A stretch of DNA of 64,000 nt, from contig LATX02000123.1 in assembly GCA_001466705.2 (NCBI GenBank), positions 434,001-498,000 on the forward strand, in the 5' to 3' direction. Below the pieces are notes generated by a model. It was not told the DNA's origin and made no database searches. It worked only from the letters and a program-made list of their open reading frames with translations. The translations under genes were made by a program, and so were the position numbers. Positions 46,670-58,133 of this stretch are shown piece by piece (position 1 is the first letter of the stretch; each line of letters starts with the position of its first letter). The stretch comes from Moniliophthora roreri. Lineage: Eukaryota > Basidiomycota > Agaricomycetes > Agaricales > Marasmiaceae.

Positions 46670-48816
46670 CTCTGATACATTAAAGCTCTGGGCTTGCCGC
46701 TGAGACGATCACGCCACTCATGCCCCGGAAAGTCAGCCGACTGTGGAATCCTAAACCGAAATGGGTGCGTGGGTGGGTGAAAGCAAGATCTTGAAGGCGG
46801 ATGGTGCTGAAAATCTGACAGTTCCGACTGTCAGGTGGAGGAGCCGAACGAAACGAGGCCAGCTTGGGCCCCGCTCGGGAACCCAAGTCAACTCACCCTG
46901 GGTTAGGTTGCGGGTCGGGTTCACATTTGCCGAGCCGTTCAACCCTCGGCTGATTGTCACAGTAGTCTTAGTATGCATGCAATAAGTATGGCTTTTTTTC
47001 AATTCCTATGGTCACCACATAAGTTGTACCCTCCAGAAGAAACAAGGCTGATGATGTGGTGCAAGCTTGAGAATAAGCAGGGAGCGGGAAAGGGAAAGGG
47101 AAAGAATTTTGGATACAGCCCCTCAGCCTGACTTTTGATGCTGTGCCAAGGTGGGACAAAATTCTGATTTCGAATTCCAGTTTCCGAACGCAGGGTGGGG
47201 TTGAGCTTTTCTGCTAACCTCGCGTGGGCTGGGACGCAACTCATCTCCCGCCAAATCTGACCCAGGGTGAGTTGACTTGGGTTCCCGAGCGGGGCCTAAG
47301 TTAACTATGTATGTATACGAATGTGAAGAATCCAGAAATCCGAATGTCGACGGTCAATCATCCTCACGCGAAACCTTGAAACAAATGAGCTTCTGCCCGT
47401 GCCTGTAGTCGTTTACTGAAACGACTGTTGGTCTGATTATTCTGCTGGACACTGGTATCTTCTGCATCATAGTATCTGCCCAGACTTGGATCTGCTCCCC
47501 CCCTCCTCATGTGTGGACCTGCTTTTTCTCCTCGATACTTACCTTGATAGTTTCCTCAAGCATATGGAAGTGTCAGAATTGCTTTGAAATCAGGTGTCAC
47601 AAATAAATATACAGGAGCACCACAAAGACCATACGAAGTAAGAGTAGCACGACAGAATTCAACAAAACTAAGTGTAAATGCGAGAGAAACATGAAAGACC
47701 ATGGACCACTCACGCCATAGGAGGATGCGGGACCAGGCCGCCNCTCTGATACATTAAAGCTCTGGGCTTGCCGCTGAGACGATCACGCCACTCATGCCCC
47801 GGAAAGTCAGCCGACTGTGGAATCCTAAACCGAAATGGGTGCGTGGGTGGGTGAAAGCAAGATCTTGAAGGCGGATGGTGCTGAAAATCTGACAGTTCCG
47901 ACTGTCAGGTGGAGGAGCCGAACGAAACGAGGCCAGCTTGGGCCCCGCTCGGGAACCCAAGTCAACTCACCCTGGGTTAGGTTGCGGGTCGGGTTCACAT
48001 TTGCCGAGCCGTTCAACCCTCGGCTGATTGTCACAGTAGTCTTAGTATGCATGCAATAAGTATGGCTTTTTTTCAATTCCTATGGTCACCACATAAGTTG
48101 TACCCTCCAGAAGAAACAAGGCTGATGATGTGGTGCAAGCTTGAGAATAAGCAGGGAGCGGGAAAGGGAAAGGGAAAGAATTTTGGATACAGCCCCTCAG
48201 CCTGACTTTTGATGCTGTGCCAAGGTGGGACAAAATTCTGATTTCGAATTCCAGTTTCCGAACGCAGGGTGGGGTTGAGCTTTTCTGCTAACCTCGCGTG
48301 GGCTGGGACGCAACTCATCTCCCGCCAAATCTGACCCAGGGTGAGTTGACTTGGGTTCCCGAGCGGGGCCTAAGTTAACTATGTATGTATACGAATGTGA
48401 AGAATCCAGAAATCCGAATGTCGACGGTCAATCATCCTCACGCGAAACCTTGAAACAAATGAGCTTCTGCCCGTGCCTGTAGTCGTTTACTGAAACGACT
48501 GTTGGTCTGATTATTCTGCTGGACACTGGTATCTTCTGCATCATAGTATCTGCCCAGACTTGGATCTGCTCCCCCCCTCCTCATGTGTGGACCTGCTTTT
48601 TCTCCTCGATACTTACCTTGATAGTTTCCTCAAGCATATGGAAGTGTCAGAATTGCTTTGAAATCAGGTGTCACAAATAAATATACAGGAGCACCACAAA
48701 GACCATACGAAGTAAGAGTAGCACGACAGAATTCAACAAAACTAAGTGTAAATGCGAGAGAAACATGAAAGACCATGGACCACTCACGCCATAGGAGGAT
48801 GCGGGACCAGGCCGCC
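46670..48816. repeat. 1073-bp direct repeat joined by an N (47743), probable assembly artefact
   Basis: 46670-47742 and 47744-48816 agree at every position I compared, and the N falls exactly between them. Overlapping contig ends that were not merged explain this best. Gene content: none recognised. Confidence 0.85.
46864..47299. mobile_element. Candidate MITE with ~38-bp inverted ends (repeated at 47938-48373)
   Basis: The left end TTGGGCCCCGCTCGGGAACC continues with CAAGTCAACTCACCCTGGGT; the right end read on the other strand is TTAGGCCCCGCTCGGGAACC with the same continuation. 436 bp, no coding capacity. Target duplication not clear. The second copy at 47938-48373 lies in the artefactual repeat. 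Confidence 0.6.
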
Positions 48817-48989
48817 GGCGATCCCAATTTGGCTTGAGTTCGGCACCCTCCCTCAGCTTTTACTCACAATCCAGCGAAATTTCTGCCTAAGCCTGATGGG
48901 CAACCGTAAATTGGTGGAACTACCAATAAGCCGGACCGGCCAAACCTTGGCGGAGTTTGTCAGGGAACCAGGATAAATATCTTTCACTC

Positions 48990-49890
48990 AACCCAGCGCA
49001 TGTCCCTAACAATTTACAATGGAAGGAAAGATTGAGGATAAAGCAAAGAGGTGAAGACTCCTTGCGCTGTCAAATTCAGAGGAGTACCCACCTGCGGCGT
49101 AGGGTTTCACGGTTGTCTTTTGAAAGGTCGCAGGCCGTCGACATATAGTGGAAGACATGCTTCCGCCTGACCCCAAAGGGCCTCCATTCCAGGATGACAG
49201 CCATCATTCCTCACCTGAAGGGATCTGAAATATACATCCCAGACGATAGTCCGTTATTCTATACCTAAAGGATCGCATAATTTATATCGGAATAGAGGAC
49301 TTCCAAGCTCTTGGTCCAGAAACCGCGTTACAAATTACTGCCATTTGCGGAACATAGGGCGAGTGCCATTTTTTCCCGCGCGAGCGAATCACACCTTCCA
49401 GAGTCCAGACACATCTTCTGGTTGCATCTTCCCATAAAAGCGCATAAGCGAGTTGGCCGAGGCATCCAGGCAGTCTCGAAACAGCCTTAATGACATATTT
49501 TTGACTCTAGAAGTACATAGAAGAGTATTCTGAACAATTTTGAGGTCGAAAAATCTCAAAATCCACGGTCTGTTACATCGCACAGACTGGAAGTCCATGC
49601 CATGCTCCAAGAATAAGGTGTAGGTAGCTAGGACAGGGAGGAATGGGGGTGGAGAATGCCTCGGCTAACGGTCGGAAGATTGCCTTGGAAGATTGGCAAT
49701 TGCAATGCGCGGAGAAAAAAACCCGGTCCCGCCCTATGTTCTGCAAGCTGCTGTAATTCTATCAAGCGCAGAAACGTGCATTTGTCCAGGTACTATAATC
49801 ATGTCCTGAGCCTTGTGCGAGCCATTTTTGACCGTTGAATGCTTGGCTCGCTCGAAGTCCGGGGAGCAATTTCAACGCCTGCGTATCGAG
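48990..49890. repeat. Third copy of the duplication flank, interrupted
   Basis: 48990-49330 matches 15885-16190 and 49755-49890 matches 16190-16350, with substitutions and small deletions. The gap between the two halves is the 418-bp element at 49337-49754. Confidence 0.7.
49337..49754. mobile_element. 418-bp TIR element inserted in a duplicated flank
   Basis: Ends: ACTGCCATTTGCGGAACATA and, on the other strand, ACAGCAGCTTGCAGAACATA, both continuing GGGCG, with more matches inside (TTTTTTC, CGCGC). AATT flanks both sides (49333-49336, 49755-49758). The same site is empty at 16190 and 46300. Non-coding, so non-autonomous. Confidence 0.65.
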
Positions 49891-51306
49891 ATCCGGCTTC
49901 AATGGACCGCGTGCCGTACGACGGAGAAGAGTTTTCATTCATCGTATATCCCGCTAAATCCTAGGGATACCAGTATCTATACCTATCTATGTCCTCTACT
50001 TAATTGCTTGGACCAAAAGGCATACGTACAAGCGATGTACACGGAGGCTTAAGGTGATGTTCTCGTTGTTGGAGAAAAATATTCACGTGATCCCGCTCCA
50101 TCTATGCAAGCTCCAGGCGAGGAGAGGTGCCTACACCTTCACACAAGCCGGACTACACGACATGGCGATGTTCTTCTGTCTGTATCAGTGCTCGCCATAT
50201 GCAGCTTAGGTCTGCTAACGTGGCATCTTGGCAATTTCATTCACACTCTTCCTTTCGACAAATCAACAATACGCGGGATATATAATCACCCACTCGTCCT
50301 GCTCTCGATCACATCTCGTCTTCCACCTTTTGACACACGCAGCGCGGGGACTGGGCAAGGCCACCTTGTGTTTCTCACAGTTGGATGGTGCCATGACTAT
50401 GTCGCCTCAAGTGCCAAGATAGCTTTTGGCCTTCTGAAAAGGCCACTTGTAGCAACTTTTATCGCTCTTGGGTCGAGGTCGGCTTCGATTCGCGATCAAG
50501 AAACCGAACACTTCGATCAGGAGCAATAGATGCAATTTGCGGCATAACTTCAACGGTGGAGAGGACCTTAGCACCAAGCTCAATGAGCTGAGTGTATGGG
50601 ATTGCCTCCAGCAGTGCAAATCTGAGAAAGCGTCTCCCACGCAGAGGTCAAATATGTGGGCCACCTCAAACTTTCAACATGCTATATGAATGATGACTTT
50701 TGGTTGGCCGGCCGCAATAGTGAAGGTCGACGGTTAATCATCCTCACCGATGATGCCGTTTCGCGAAACCTTGAAACAAATGAGCTTCTGCCCGTGCCTG
50801 TAGTCGCGTTTACAGCGTCATCATTGGTGAGCAGTGACGAAAAGCACACTAGAGTTGAACGAAGTTCCGAGAATCGGTGATGGAAATACCAATAAGCCGG
50901 ACCGGCCAAGCCTTGGCGGAGGCCACCGTCGCCCTGATCATTTTTTCTGCCCTCTAAAAAGCCAGAGATCCCTCAAACCCAGTCATCCAACAAAGATGGA
51001 CCCATACGAACCTAATCACCATGAACAGATCCTTACCTCTCGACATCACATCCATAACCCTTCATCACCCCAACACCCAACACCCTGTCTATGCTCTTGG
51101 CATGGCGATGGGTTCTTGGCTGTTCCACTCGATTACTTTTCAAGGTTCTCGATCATACAGAACACAGCGATAAACTGGGCCAAGTGACATCACATTTCGT
51201 TAGATTCTCTTGCCAAGACTTTGAAACAGTTAAAAATGCGACCGAAAACGTACAAGACACATTAGATGCTCCCCCATCTAAACGAACGCAACGACTCACG
51301 ACTATC
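49891..51306. other. Gene-remnant and intergenic DNA upstream of the ATPase
   Basis: A plus frame at 50656-50880 contains a protein-like stretch (GRRLIILTDDAVSRNLETNE, LLPVPVVAFTASSLVSSDE). Parts recur in broken form at 47345-47420 and 48418-48495, and 50882-50925 matches 48914-48958, so shared fragments are shuffled through 47-51 kb. The open frame at 50104-50529 has no domain I can name. The last 150 bases are probably the ATPase leader. Confidence 0.35.
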
Positions 51307-54300
51307 ATGGGATTCTTCTCAAAAAAGACCTACGGACGATCGTACACTCGTTCTGCGAGTAAACCTGTACCAACAAATGCAGCAAAATCTTCCACGCTGG
51401 CTGAAAGAGCTTATGTACTGGAAGCATCGGCAATATTGCAAAAGTTGAGGACTAATGCAAACGATGGGCTTTCAGAAGAGGATGCGACACAACGACTGGA
51501 AGAGTGCGTGTCTTTTTTTTTTTTGTTTTTTCGCAGGCCCCTTATTCACTGAACTGTCCCTTCTTCAGATATGGAGAAAATATATTACAAGGAGAAAGTG
51601 GCGTTTCCGCCGTCAAAGTCCTCATCCGACAAATGGCCAACGCTCTCACTCTCGTTCTCGTTGCGGCCATGGCGCTCTCTTATGGTGTACAAGACTGGGT
51701 CGAGGGCGCCGTCATCACCGCTGTCATCGTACTCAACGTCTCGGTTGGCTTTTTCCAAGAGTATAAGGCCGAAAAAACCATGGACTCCCTTCGATCTCTG
51801 TCTTCACCCACCGCTGTCGTTATTCGAAACGGCGAAACCATTTGCATTCCCGCAAGTCACGTTGTCCCCGGTGACATCGTAAATATCAAAATTGGGGATG
51901 TCGTTCCTGCCGACCTCAGGCTACTTACCGTGGCTAACCTGGAAGCGGATGAAGCGCTACTCACCGGCGAGGCTCTCCCACTTCAGAAGACGCTCGACCC
52001 CATCAAGCCGGAACTCACACCGGATGGTGACACGGCTCCCATCCCTGTTGGGGACCGTACTAACATGGCGTTCGCTAGTACTAGCATCGTCAAAGGCCGC
52101 GCGAAAGGCGTGGTGGTGGCAACTGGTATGGGAACCCAAGTCGGCGGTATCGCCCGTGCGATGCAAAACAGAAAAAAGGAGGATCACAGCGATATCCCTC
52201 TTAATAAGAGGATGTACGAGACAATAATGACTTGGTTAGGATTAAGATCCGGCACACCCTTGCAAATCAAGTATGTATCACTTCCCCATTCCTAAAGCTA
52301 TGTCTGACGTCACCCATAACAGACTCAGCAAGCTCGCCTACCTTCTCTTCTTGACTGCTATCATGTAAGGTTTTCCATTGTTCCATCCCCGGTAGTGCGC
52401 TGATATCATTCTTTTTAGCCTGGCTATTATTGTGTTCGGTGTAGCAGCGGTGAGTGTTTGCTTTGAACGTCTGACCTCGCTCTCTGAATACCATGCATGA
52501 CACAGTTCCGCGTTGACAATGAAGTTGCAGTCTACGCCATTGCACTCGCTATCTCCGTCATTCCTGAAAGTCTCATCGCCGTTCTCACTATCACCATGTC
52601 TGCTGGAACCACTCGAATGGCTAAGCAGCACGTCATTGTCCGCAAGCTGAACGCCCTCGAGGCTCTTGGTGGTGTCACGTACGTCCACAAACTCCGCATA
52701 CGAATTGTTCATACTGATTTTGTTGCTGAAGTGACATTTGCTCCGACAAGACTGGTACCCTTACACAAGGCAAAATGATTGTGCGGAAAGTCTGGATCCC
52801 TGCTGAACAAAGTTCTGCTAGAGAATTGACTGTCGAATCCGGCCCCGAGGCACTAACTCCAGATGGCCGTGTTTTCGAGAAGATCAACCAGACAGACTTG
52901 GAGGCGGTTGAAAACAAGTCTCAATTAACGAGGACTGTCAGTGGCGTTAGCAAGAAGAGTGGCACTAGAAAGGAGGTTGTGATTGACCCGGAGGAAATTG
53001 ATGATGGCCTCAGGGAGCTTGTTACCATTGCCTCCATGTGCAATGTCGCTACGTGAGTGTCCTTTTTGTCGCGAATGCACATGAATACTTAAAGTCCGTA
53101 ACAGGATTGGAAAGAGCAAGGAGGGTAGATGGACCAGCACCGGGGACCCTACCGAAGTCGCATTGCAGGTATTCGCGCACAAATTAGGAATGGGACGACC
53201 AACTCTAGTTTCCCATAGTCCATCGGCTGCAAGTGACGAGAAGGACTCTTCAGTCGATCCGGAAGATGGGAAGCAGAACGAGAAGCAGATCGACGCGAAT
53301 CCACCCCAAGATGGCACACCCAAACGTTATCACCTCCGAACCGAATTCCCCTTCGACTCGACCCTGAAGCGCATGTCCACCATCTACGTTGACAATGAGC
53401 ATCCTACTATGCCACTCTTCCTCCTCAAAGGTGCCGTGGAAAGGGTTCTGGATGCCAGTGTATCTTATCTCGAGAACAACCAATCCGCCGGCCTCGTCAA
53501 AGACGAGGATGAGGGAGTCAAACTCGCCGAAGTCGCACCTCTCGATGACAGCGCACGCACTCAAATCCTTGCATCGATGGAGAACATTGCCGCTCAAGGT
53601 CTCCGTGTATTGGCTTTAGCTTCACGCCGTGTCGATATCCGCGGAGAAATCAAACAGCTCAGCTCTGGCGATGGTGCCTCTGAGGCATCGAGCGATCCAG
53701 TCCATCATGTGCTAGGGAGGTACACCAGAGAAGACGTGGAGAAGGACTTCGTTTTCGTCGGTCTCGTTGGAATCTACGATCCTCCAAGGCAGGAAAGTAT
53801 CACAGCCGTGAGGGCATGCAAAGAAGCCAGTATCACAGTCCATATGTAAGCTCTACAATCATGCTCTAATTTCTCTTATGCTCACTTGTTTCCAGGCTGA
53901 CTGGTGATCACGCCGCCACCGCTGCCGCCATCGCGCGAGAAATCAAGATCGTGGAGCCCGACGCACCAAAGGGTGCCATCATGACAGTGCGTATCGCCTT
54001 TGTTCCTGTTAATTCTTTCTAAACGTCCTTTCAGGCTACAGAATTCAACAAGTTGACCGACAAGGAGATTGATGAACTTCCTGCTCTGCCTCTTGTCATC
54101 GCTCGTTGCTCACCCGAAACCAAAGTCCGCATGATTGAAGCTGGTCGCCGTCGAGGCAAATATCTTGCGATGACGGGAGATGGTGTTAACGATGCACCGG
54201 CTCTCTCTCTGGCCCCTGTTGGTATCGCTATGGGCATGGATGGATCAGATGTAGCGAAAGACGCTTCAGATCTTGTGCTCACAGACGATAACTTTGATTC

Positions 54301-55307
54301 TATTCGATCGGCAATCGGCGAGGGTCGCAGAATTTTCGATAACATTCAGCGATTCGTATTGCATTTGCTGACGACGAACGTTGCCGAAGTCATTCTACTA
54401 GTTCTTGGTTTGGCCTTCAGGGATACCGCGAATAAGTCAGTCTTTCCATTGTCACCTTTGGCTATTCTCTGGATCAATATGATTACCTCGAGGTGCGTAT
54501 CTAGATTCTTCTGCATTTACACTCTTTAGTAACCCATATGAGACAGTCCTCCCGCATTTGGTTTGGGTCTTGAACCCGCTTCGGTCAATGCCATGAAGCG
54601 ACCACCTCACAGTATCAAGTCTGGAGTTTTCACTTGGCCGGTGATTATTGACTGTATCTTCTACGGTTTGGTCATGGGCGCGACGACTCTTTGTGCTGTT
54701 AGTATTTCCTTGATGCCTTAGCTTGATTCTTTTACTGAAGTCCATTCTAGTTCGTAGCTGTTGTTTGGGGTCGCTACAACGGCGATCTTGGTCATGATTG
54801 TAATCGAGCCGAAAATGCCGACGCGTGCCAAGCCGTTTTCCGCGGTCGTTCTACTGTTTTTGCAACCATCATCTTCAGTATCTTGTATTATGCATGGGAA
54901 CTCAAGGCATTGGATCGTCCTCTCTTCAATATGACCCCTGGAAGACCGTTCTGGGTGGACCTCTGGAAAAATCAAGTTCTCTTCTGGTAGGATTTCTCTC
55001 GTTTGACAGTGAAGAAACCCATTGATAAGCGCCTTTCAGGTCTGTCGTCATTGGTTCCGCTAGTGTTCCTATTGCGGTTTATGTGCCAGTTTTGAACACT
55101 AAAGTGTTCTATCAACGTGGGATCGATTGGGAGTGGGGTATTGTTGTAGGAATGACCTTAGTCTTTATCGTTGCTGCCGAGCTTTGGAAAGTGTTTGTGC
55201 GGTCCAAACCATGGTACAACAACATTGGGAAGGCCACGGAGGTCGATGAGGCGGCATTCATGAATGAGCAGGCTGCTGAAAGCGGACAAAAGGACCTGAA
55301 GAAGTAG
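51307..55307 (+). CDS. ENA: P-type ATPase, ENA-like (Na+/K+ efflux), 12 exons, 1136 aa
   Basis: Exons 51307-51503, 51569-52270, 52323-52364, 52419-52449, 52506-52678, 52732-53052, 53105-53845, 53896-53986, 54035-54492, 54547-54697, 54751-54986 and 55040-55307 total 3411 nt without stops. Motifs in order: cation ATPase N-terminal domain, M1-M2 (ALTLVLVAAMALSYGVQDWV, VITAVIVLNVSVGFF), actuator LTGEALPLQK, M4 VIPESLIAVLTITMSAG, phosphorylation site D387 in CSDKTGTLTQGK, nucleotide-domain GDPTEVALQVFA, MLTGDHAATA, hinge TGDGVNDAPAL (813-823), then C-terminal membrane segments. It autophosphorylates on Asp387 and pumps alkali cations out across the plasma membrane, giving salt and alkaline-pH tolerance. 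Type IID ENA is favoured over SERCA by the length, IPESL M4 and the divergent N-domain. Start chosen at MGFFSKKTYG because the upstream in-frame extension is not protein-like. Confidence 0.9.
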
Positions 55308-55655
55308 AGGAAGTTCGAGGTAATGGAGCGTGAACGGCTGGTTTTTCGGTCAACGATGACATTGAGTCGAACTGTCGACTCTAATGACGCTTGGTCGCAG
55401 TGGACTTCCATGGAATGGTCAGGTTGATTATATATCACAAGTACGGCCAGACGGTATGAAATTTTTATATCCATTCCACTGTAATCATTCAGTAGTTATG
55501 ATAATGGCAAGAATGCTTTACGCTTGTAACGACTCATAGTACTGCAGCTCAACTTCTAGTCTTCCTGTGTGTATCAGCATTAATACTTGCCAGAAAACAT
55601 TATCTGGGAGGTTAGACGTACCTCTTCTCTTGGTGCTATTCGCTGACTGTGTGTA
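55308..55655. other. Shared 3' region of two convergent genes
   Basis: About 350 bases between the ATPase stop and the end of the minus-strand oxidoreductase gene. No gene recognised. Confidence 0.5.
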
Positions 55656-56896
55656 TCAGACGTCGACTGGTATAGTCCTCGGTACTGCACTCTTCTTGAC
55701 AGCCTCCAGGATCTTCTTTGTAGCCAGTGCATCCTCCAGCGTCGCATGAGATTTTCCCGCATTCGCAAAATCTTCCCAAGCACGAGACGCTTTCTGAAGC
55801 GGAGGCTCTTCTTCGATTTCAACTTTCTCCCCGCTCAAAAATACCTGAGGATTCGAAGACATGATGAACGGCATGTTGTCCTCGATCCTCAAGCTTCCCT
55901 TCTCACCATCAATCACCCACCATAGGCGGGTGGCTCCGGTAGGTAAGGCTGCTCGAATATGCACGTTGAACACCGCACCTGCGGCGAAAGAACCGGAAAA
56001 GGCTATCTGATGCGGTGTTTCTTGTGGTCTCGTTTCTCCTGTCGGTTCGTTGGTGACAGGGTCGACCAGTTGGGCATTTGGGTATTGGTTCACGAAAAGC
56101 CCAGTAGAGATAGAGGGAAAGTCGACGGCACCAAATAGGTAGGTGAGAGTATCAATAGTGTGACCAGCACCTGCCTCAAAGAGAGAGGCACCGTTCGAGG
56201 CGGCAAGGGTATAAACACGCGAGCTGAAGACACGAGGTCCCCACATGGGAAATTCTCGAGGGTAGGAGTCTACCTGTAAGGTGAACGTTAAACATTTCAA
56301 GGTCTGTGGAAGGAGTTCAAATCACTCACGAAGGATGTTGATATAATTTTACCAATCTTCCCGGAATCAATTATTTCTTTGATCTAACGCATCGTTCAGA
56401 TACACTGTCCGGGATAGTCCAGAAGAATGCGTACCTTCTGCACATACCCACAGAGTCGCATTTGTAGACCTACTAGACTTCGGGTGCCGGTTCTTTTGGC
56501 TGCGTCCACCAGTTCCTGTGTTTCGCTGAGATCTCTCCCGACAGGCCACTCCACGAACACATCCTTTCCGGCTTCTATGACGCGCAAAGCCGCTTCCTTC
56601 TGAAAGGTGGAGCCAACCGAGACAGCAACTATATCAACGTCTGGATCGCATGCGATCTGCGACGTAGAGCCATGATAAGCTTTCACTTCGGCTTCATCGT
56701 CAGTGCCTGCTGCTCGCTTAATCTCAGTGTACTTCTGTGCACTGGCTGCTGCTGATTTGGGGTTGGTGGTTGACACCGCGACTAGAGCGTATTTGGAGGA
56801 TACGGGACTTTGGAAGAGCGGCGGTGCGAGTGTATCAGAGGCCCATCCTTGAGTAGATAGGCCAATGAAACCAATACGGATGGGTTTGGGTGCCAT
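55656..56896 (-). CDS. Gfo/Idh/MocA-family protein, Gal80-like (3 exons, 377 aa)
   Basis: Exons 56896-56435, 56383-56330 and 56273-55656 join in frame. N-terminal Rossmann fold with GFIGLSTQGWA (9-19) for NAD(P), then the second half with the substrate-domain pattern (GAGHTIDTLTYLFGAVDF; GATRLWWVIDGEKGSLRIED). The GxxGxxxxGW spacing and EWPVG at 116-120 are the pattern of Gal80-like fungal members. In catalytic members this position is EKP, with the Lys acting on substrate; here Trp replaces it. Gal80 itself is an NAD(P)-binding regulator of galactose genes. So this may be a metabolite sensor or an atypical dehydrogenase; no neighbouring sugar genes help to decide. Confidence 0.85.
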
Positions 56897-57540
56897 GTTC
56901 CTCAGTAGGTTGATAGTGAAAAGCTCACTAAGTCGCCTCTATATACCCATGACAGGTTCGGTTGCGTTCCATAGTTCAGTACAAATCCATATCGCTGTCA
57001 CTTATCACTAAGAAGGCCGTTTAACCGTTTGGTATGCGTATGTGCTACACAGGCTGTAAGATAATCAAGATTCTTGTCACTGGTTGGTCAATAGTCTCAC
57101 CTCGATTATCAGCGTCTCTGTATTCGGGACGGCTGACAGGCTGACATAAAAGCTTCGGATGCTTTCCGATTGATGTTGCTTGAACGAGGAAGGACCTAGC
57201 CTTGATGTGGGATTGTAGATCCTGGAGCGAGGTCGTGGAACGACGATGACGTAGGTTATGTTCCAAAAGCCATGTTCCCCTTGATCAAGTAAAAAATGCC
57301 TGAGATCCAGGGATCATGTAGCTGAGGGAATGCTGGTAGAAGGGAAGCTTGAAGTGACGGGCAAGGGGGAAGCAAATTTTTTTTTTAATACACAGGGCCG
57401 AATTTTTTTTAAGGACCGTCAAGGGGAACCAACCGACCGGCCATTACCTTATTTGGAAGGTAACTCACATGATGTCACCATCCTGGAGGCCCAGAAAATG
57501 GTAAGTGCTCAATCAGTGAGAAATCTGCTGACCTAGGCTG
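56897..57540. other. Intergenic; boundary of the second AT-rich block
   Basis: A 10-T tract and an 8-T tract lie near 57378 and 57404. No gene recognised. AT content rises from about 57.5 kb. Confidence 0.4.
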
Positions 57541-58130
57541 ATCCTCATTGACTTCTACTGATTCTCCTCTAATATGTTGAAGAATGTCAGTTGGCATCAG
57601 CAGATGTTAATAAAACACCTATATATTGACACTAGTTGATGTCTGTTGATGAAATCTAATTTTTCATGGTCACTCTCATTTCATTCTGATATCATCAATA
57701 ATTGTATATAGGCATCAGTAGACATCAACAGAAATTGATGTTCTTTGACTACATCTGGTCCATTTGAGTCTGCATGAGTCCTTTTCAAGCATCCGTTATG
57801 TCAAGTTATGTTGAAACTGAAGTCCTGCTTCTCTAGAATACAATCACTACCAACTGCATAGGAGGAGATGGATTAGACATTGGTGATTCAGAGAATAAGA
57901 CTATAGCTCATGGAGGAATCACAATATTTTGCATAAACCTAGAGGGTTACCATGTTATAGCATATTAGAAATAACATGAGTATTTATATAGTGGATTATT
58001 ATACTATAAACTTGTTGGAATCATTCCTGACTGTTAACCAGAACTTCTTGAATTTTTTCTTTGTCTTCTTCCGTCCTGCTGACCTTTATTTCTGAGCATG
58101 TTCCCATCTGGAAAAGATAGAATTGCATTC
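57541..58130. other. AT-rich DNA with recurrent TTGATG/CATCAA words
   Basis: Between 57590 and 57750 related words recur on both strands (GGCATCAGCAGATGTTAAT, TTGATGTCTGTTGATG, GGCATCAGTAGACATCAACA). They can fold on each other, like the end region of a hairpin-forming repeat. No coding region. Confidence 0.35.
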
Positions 58131-58133
58131 ATA

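Noticed and set aside
47744..48816. Biological tandem repeat of 1.07 kb
   Set aside because: Apparently identical copies separated by a single N fit an unmerged contig end.
57541..57760. CRISPR-like repeat array
   Set aside because: Repeats are short, irregular, in both orientations, and the genome is fungal.
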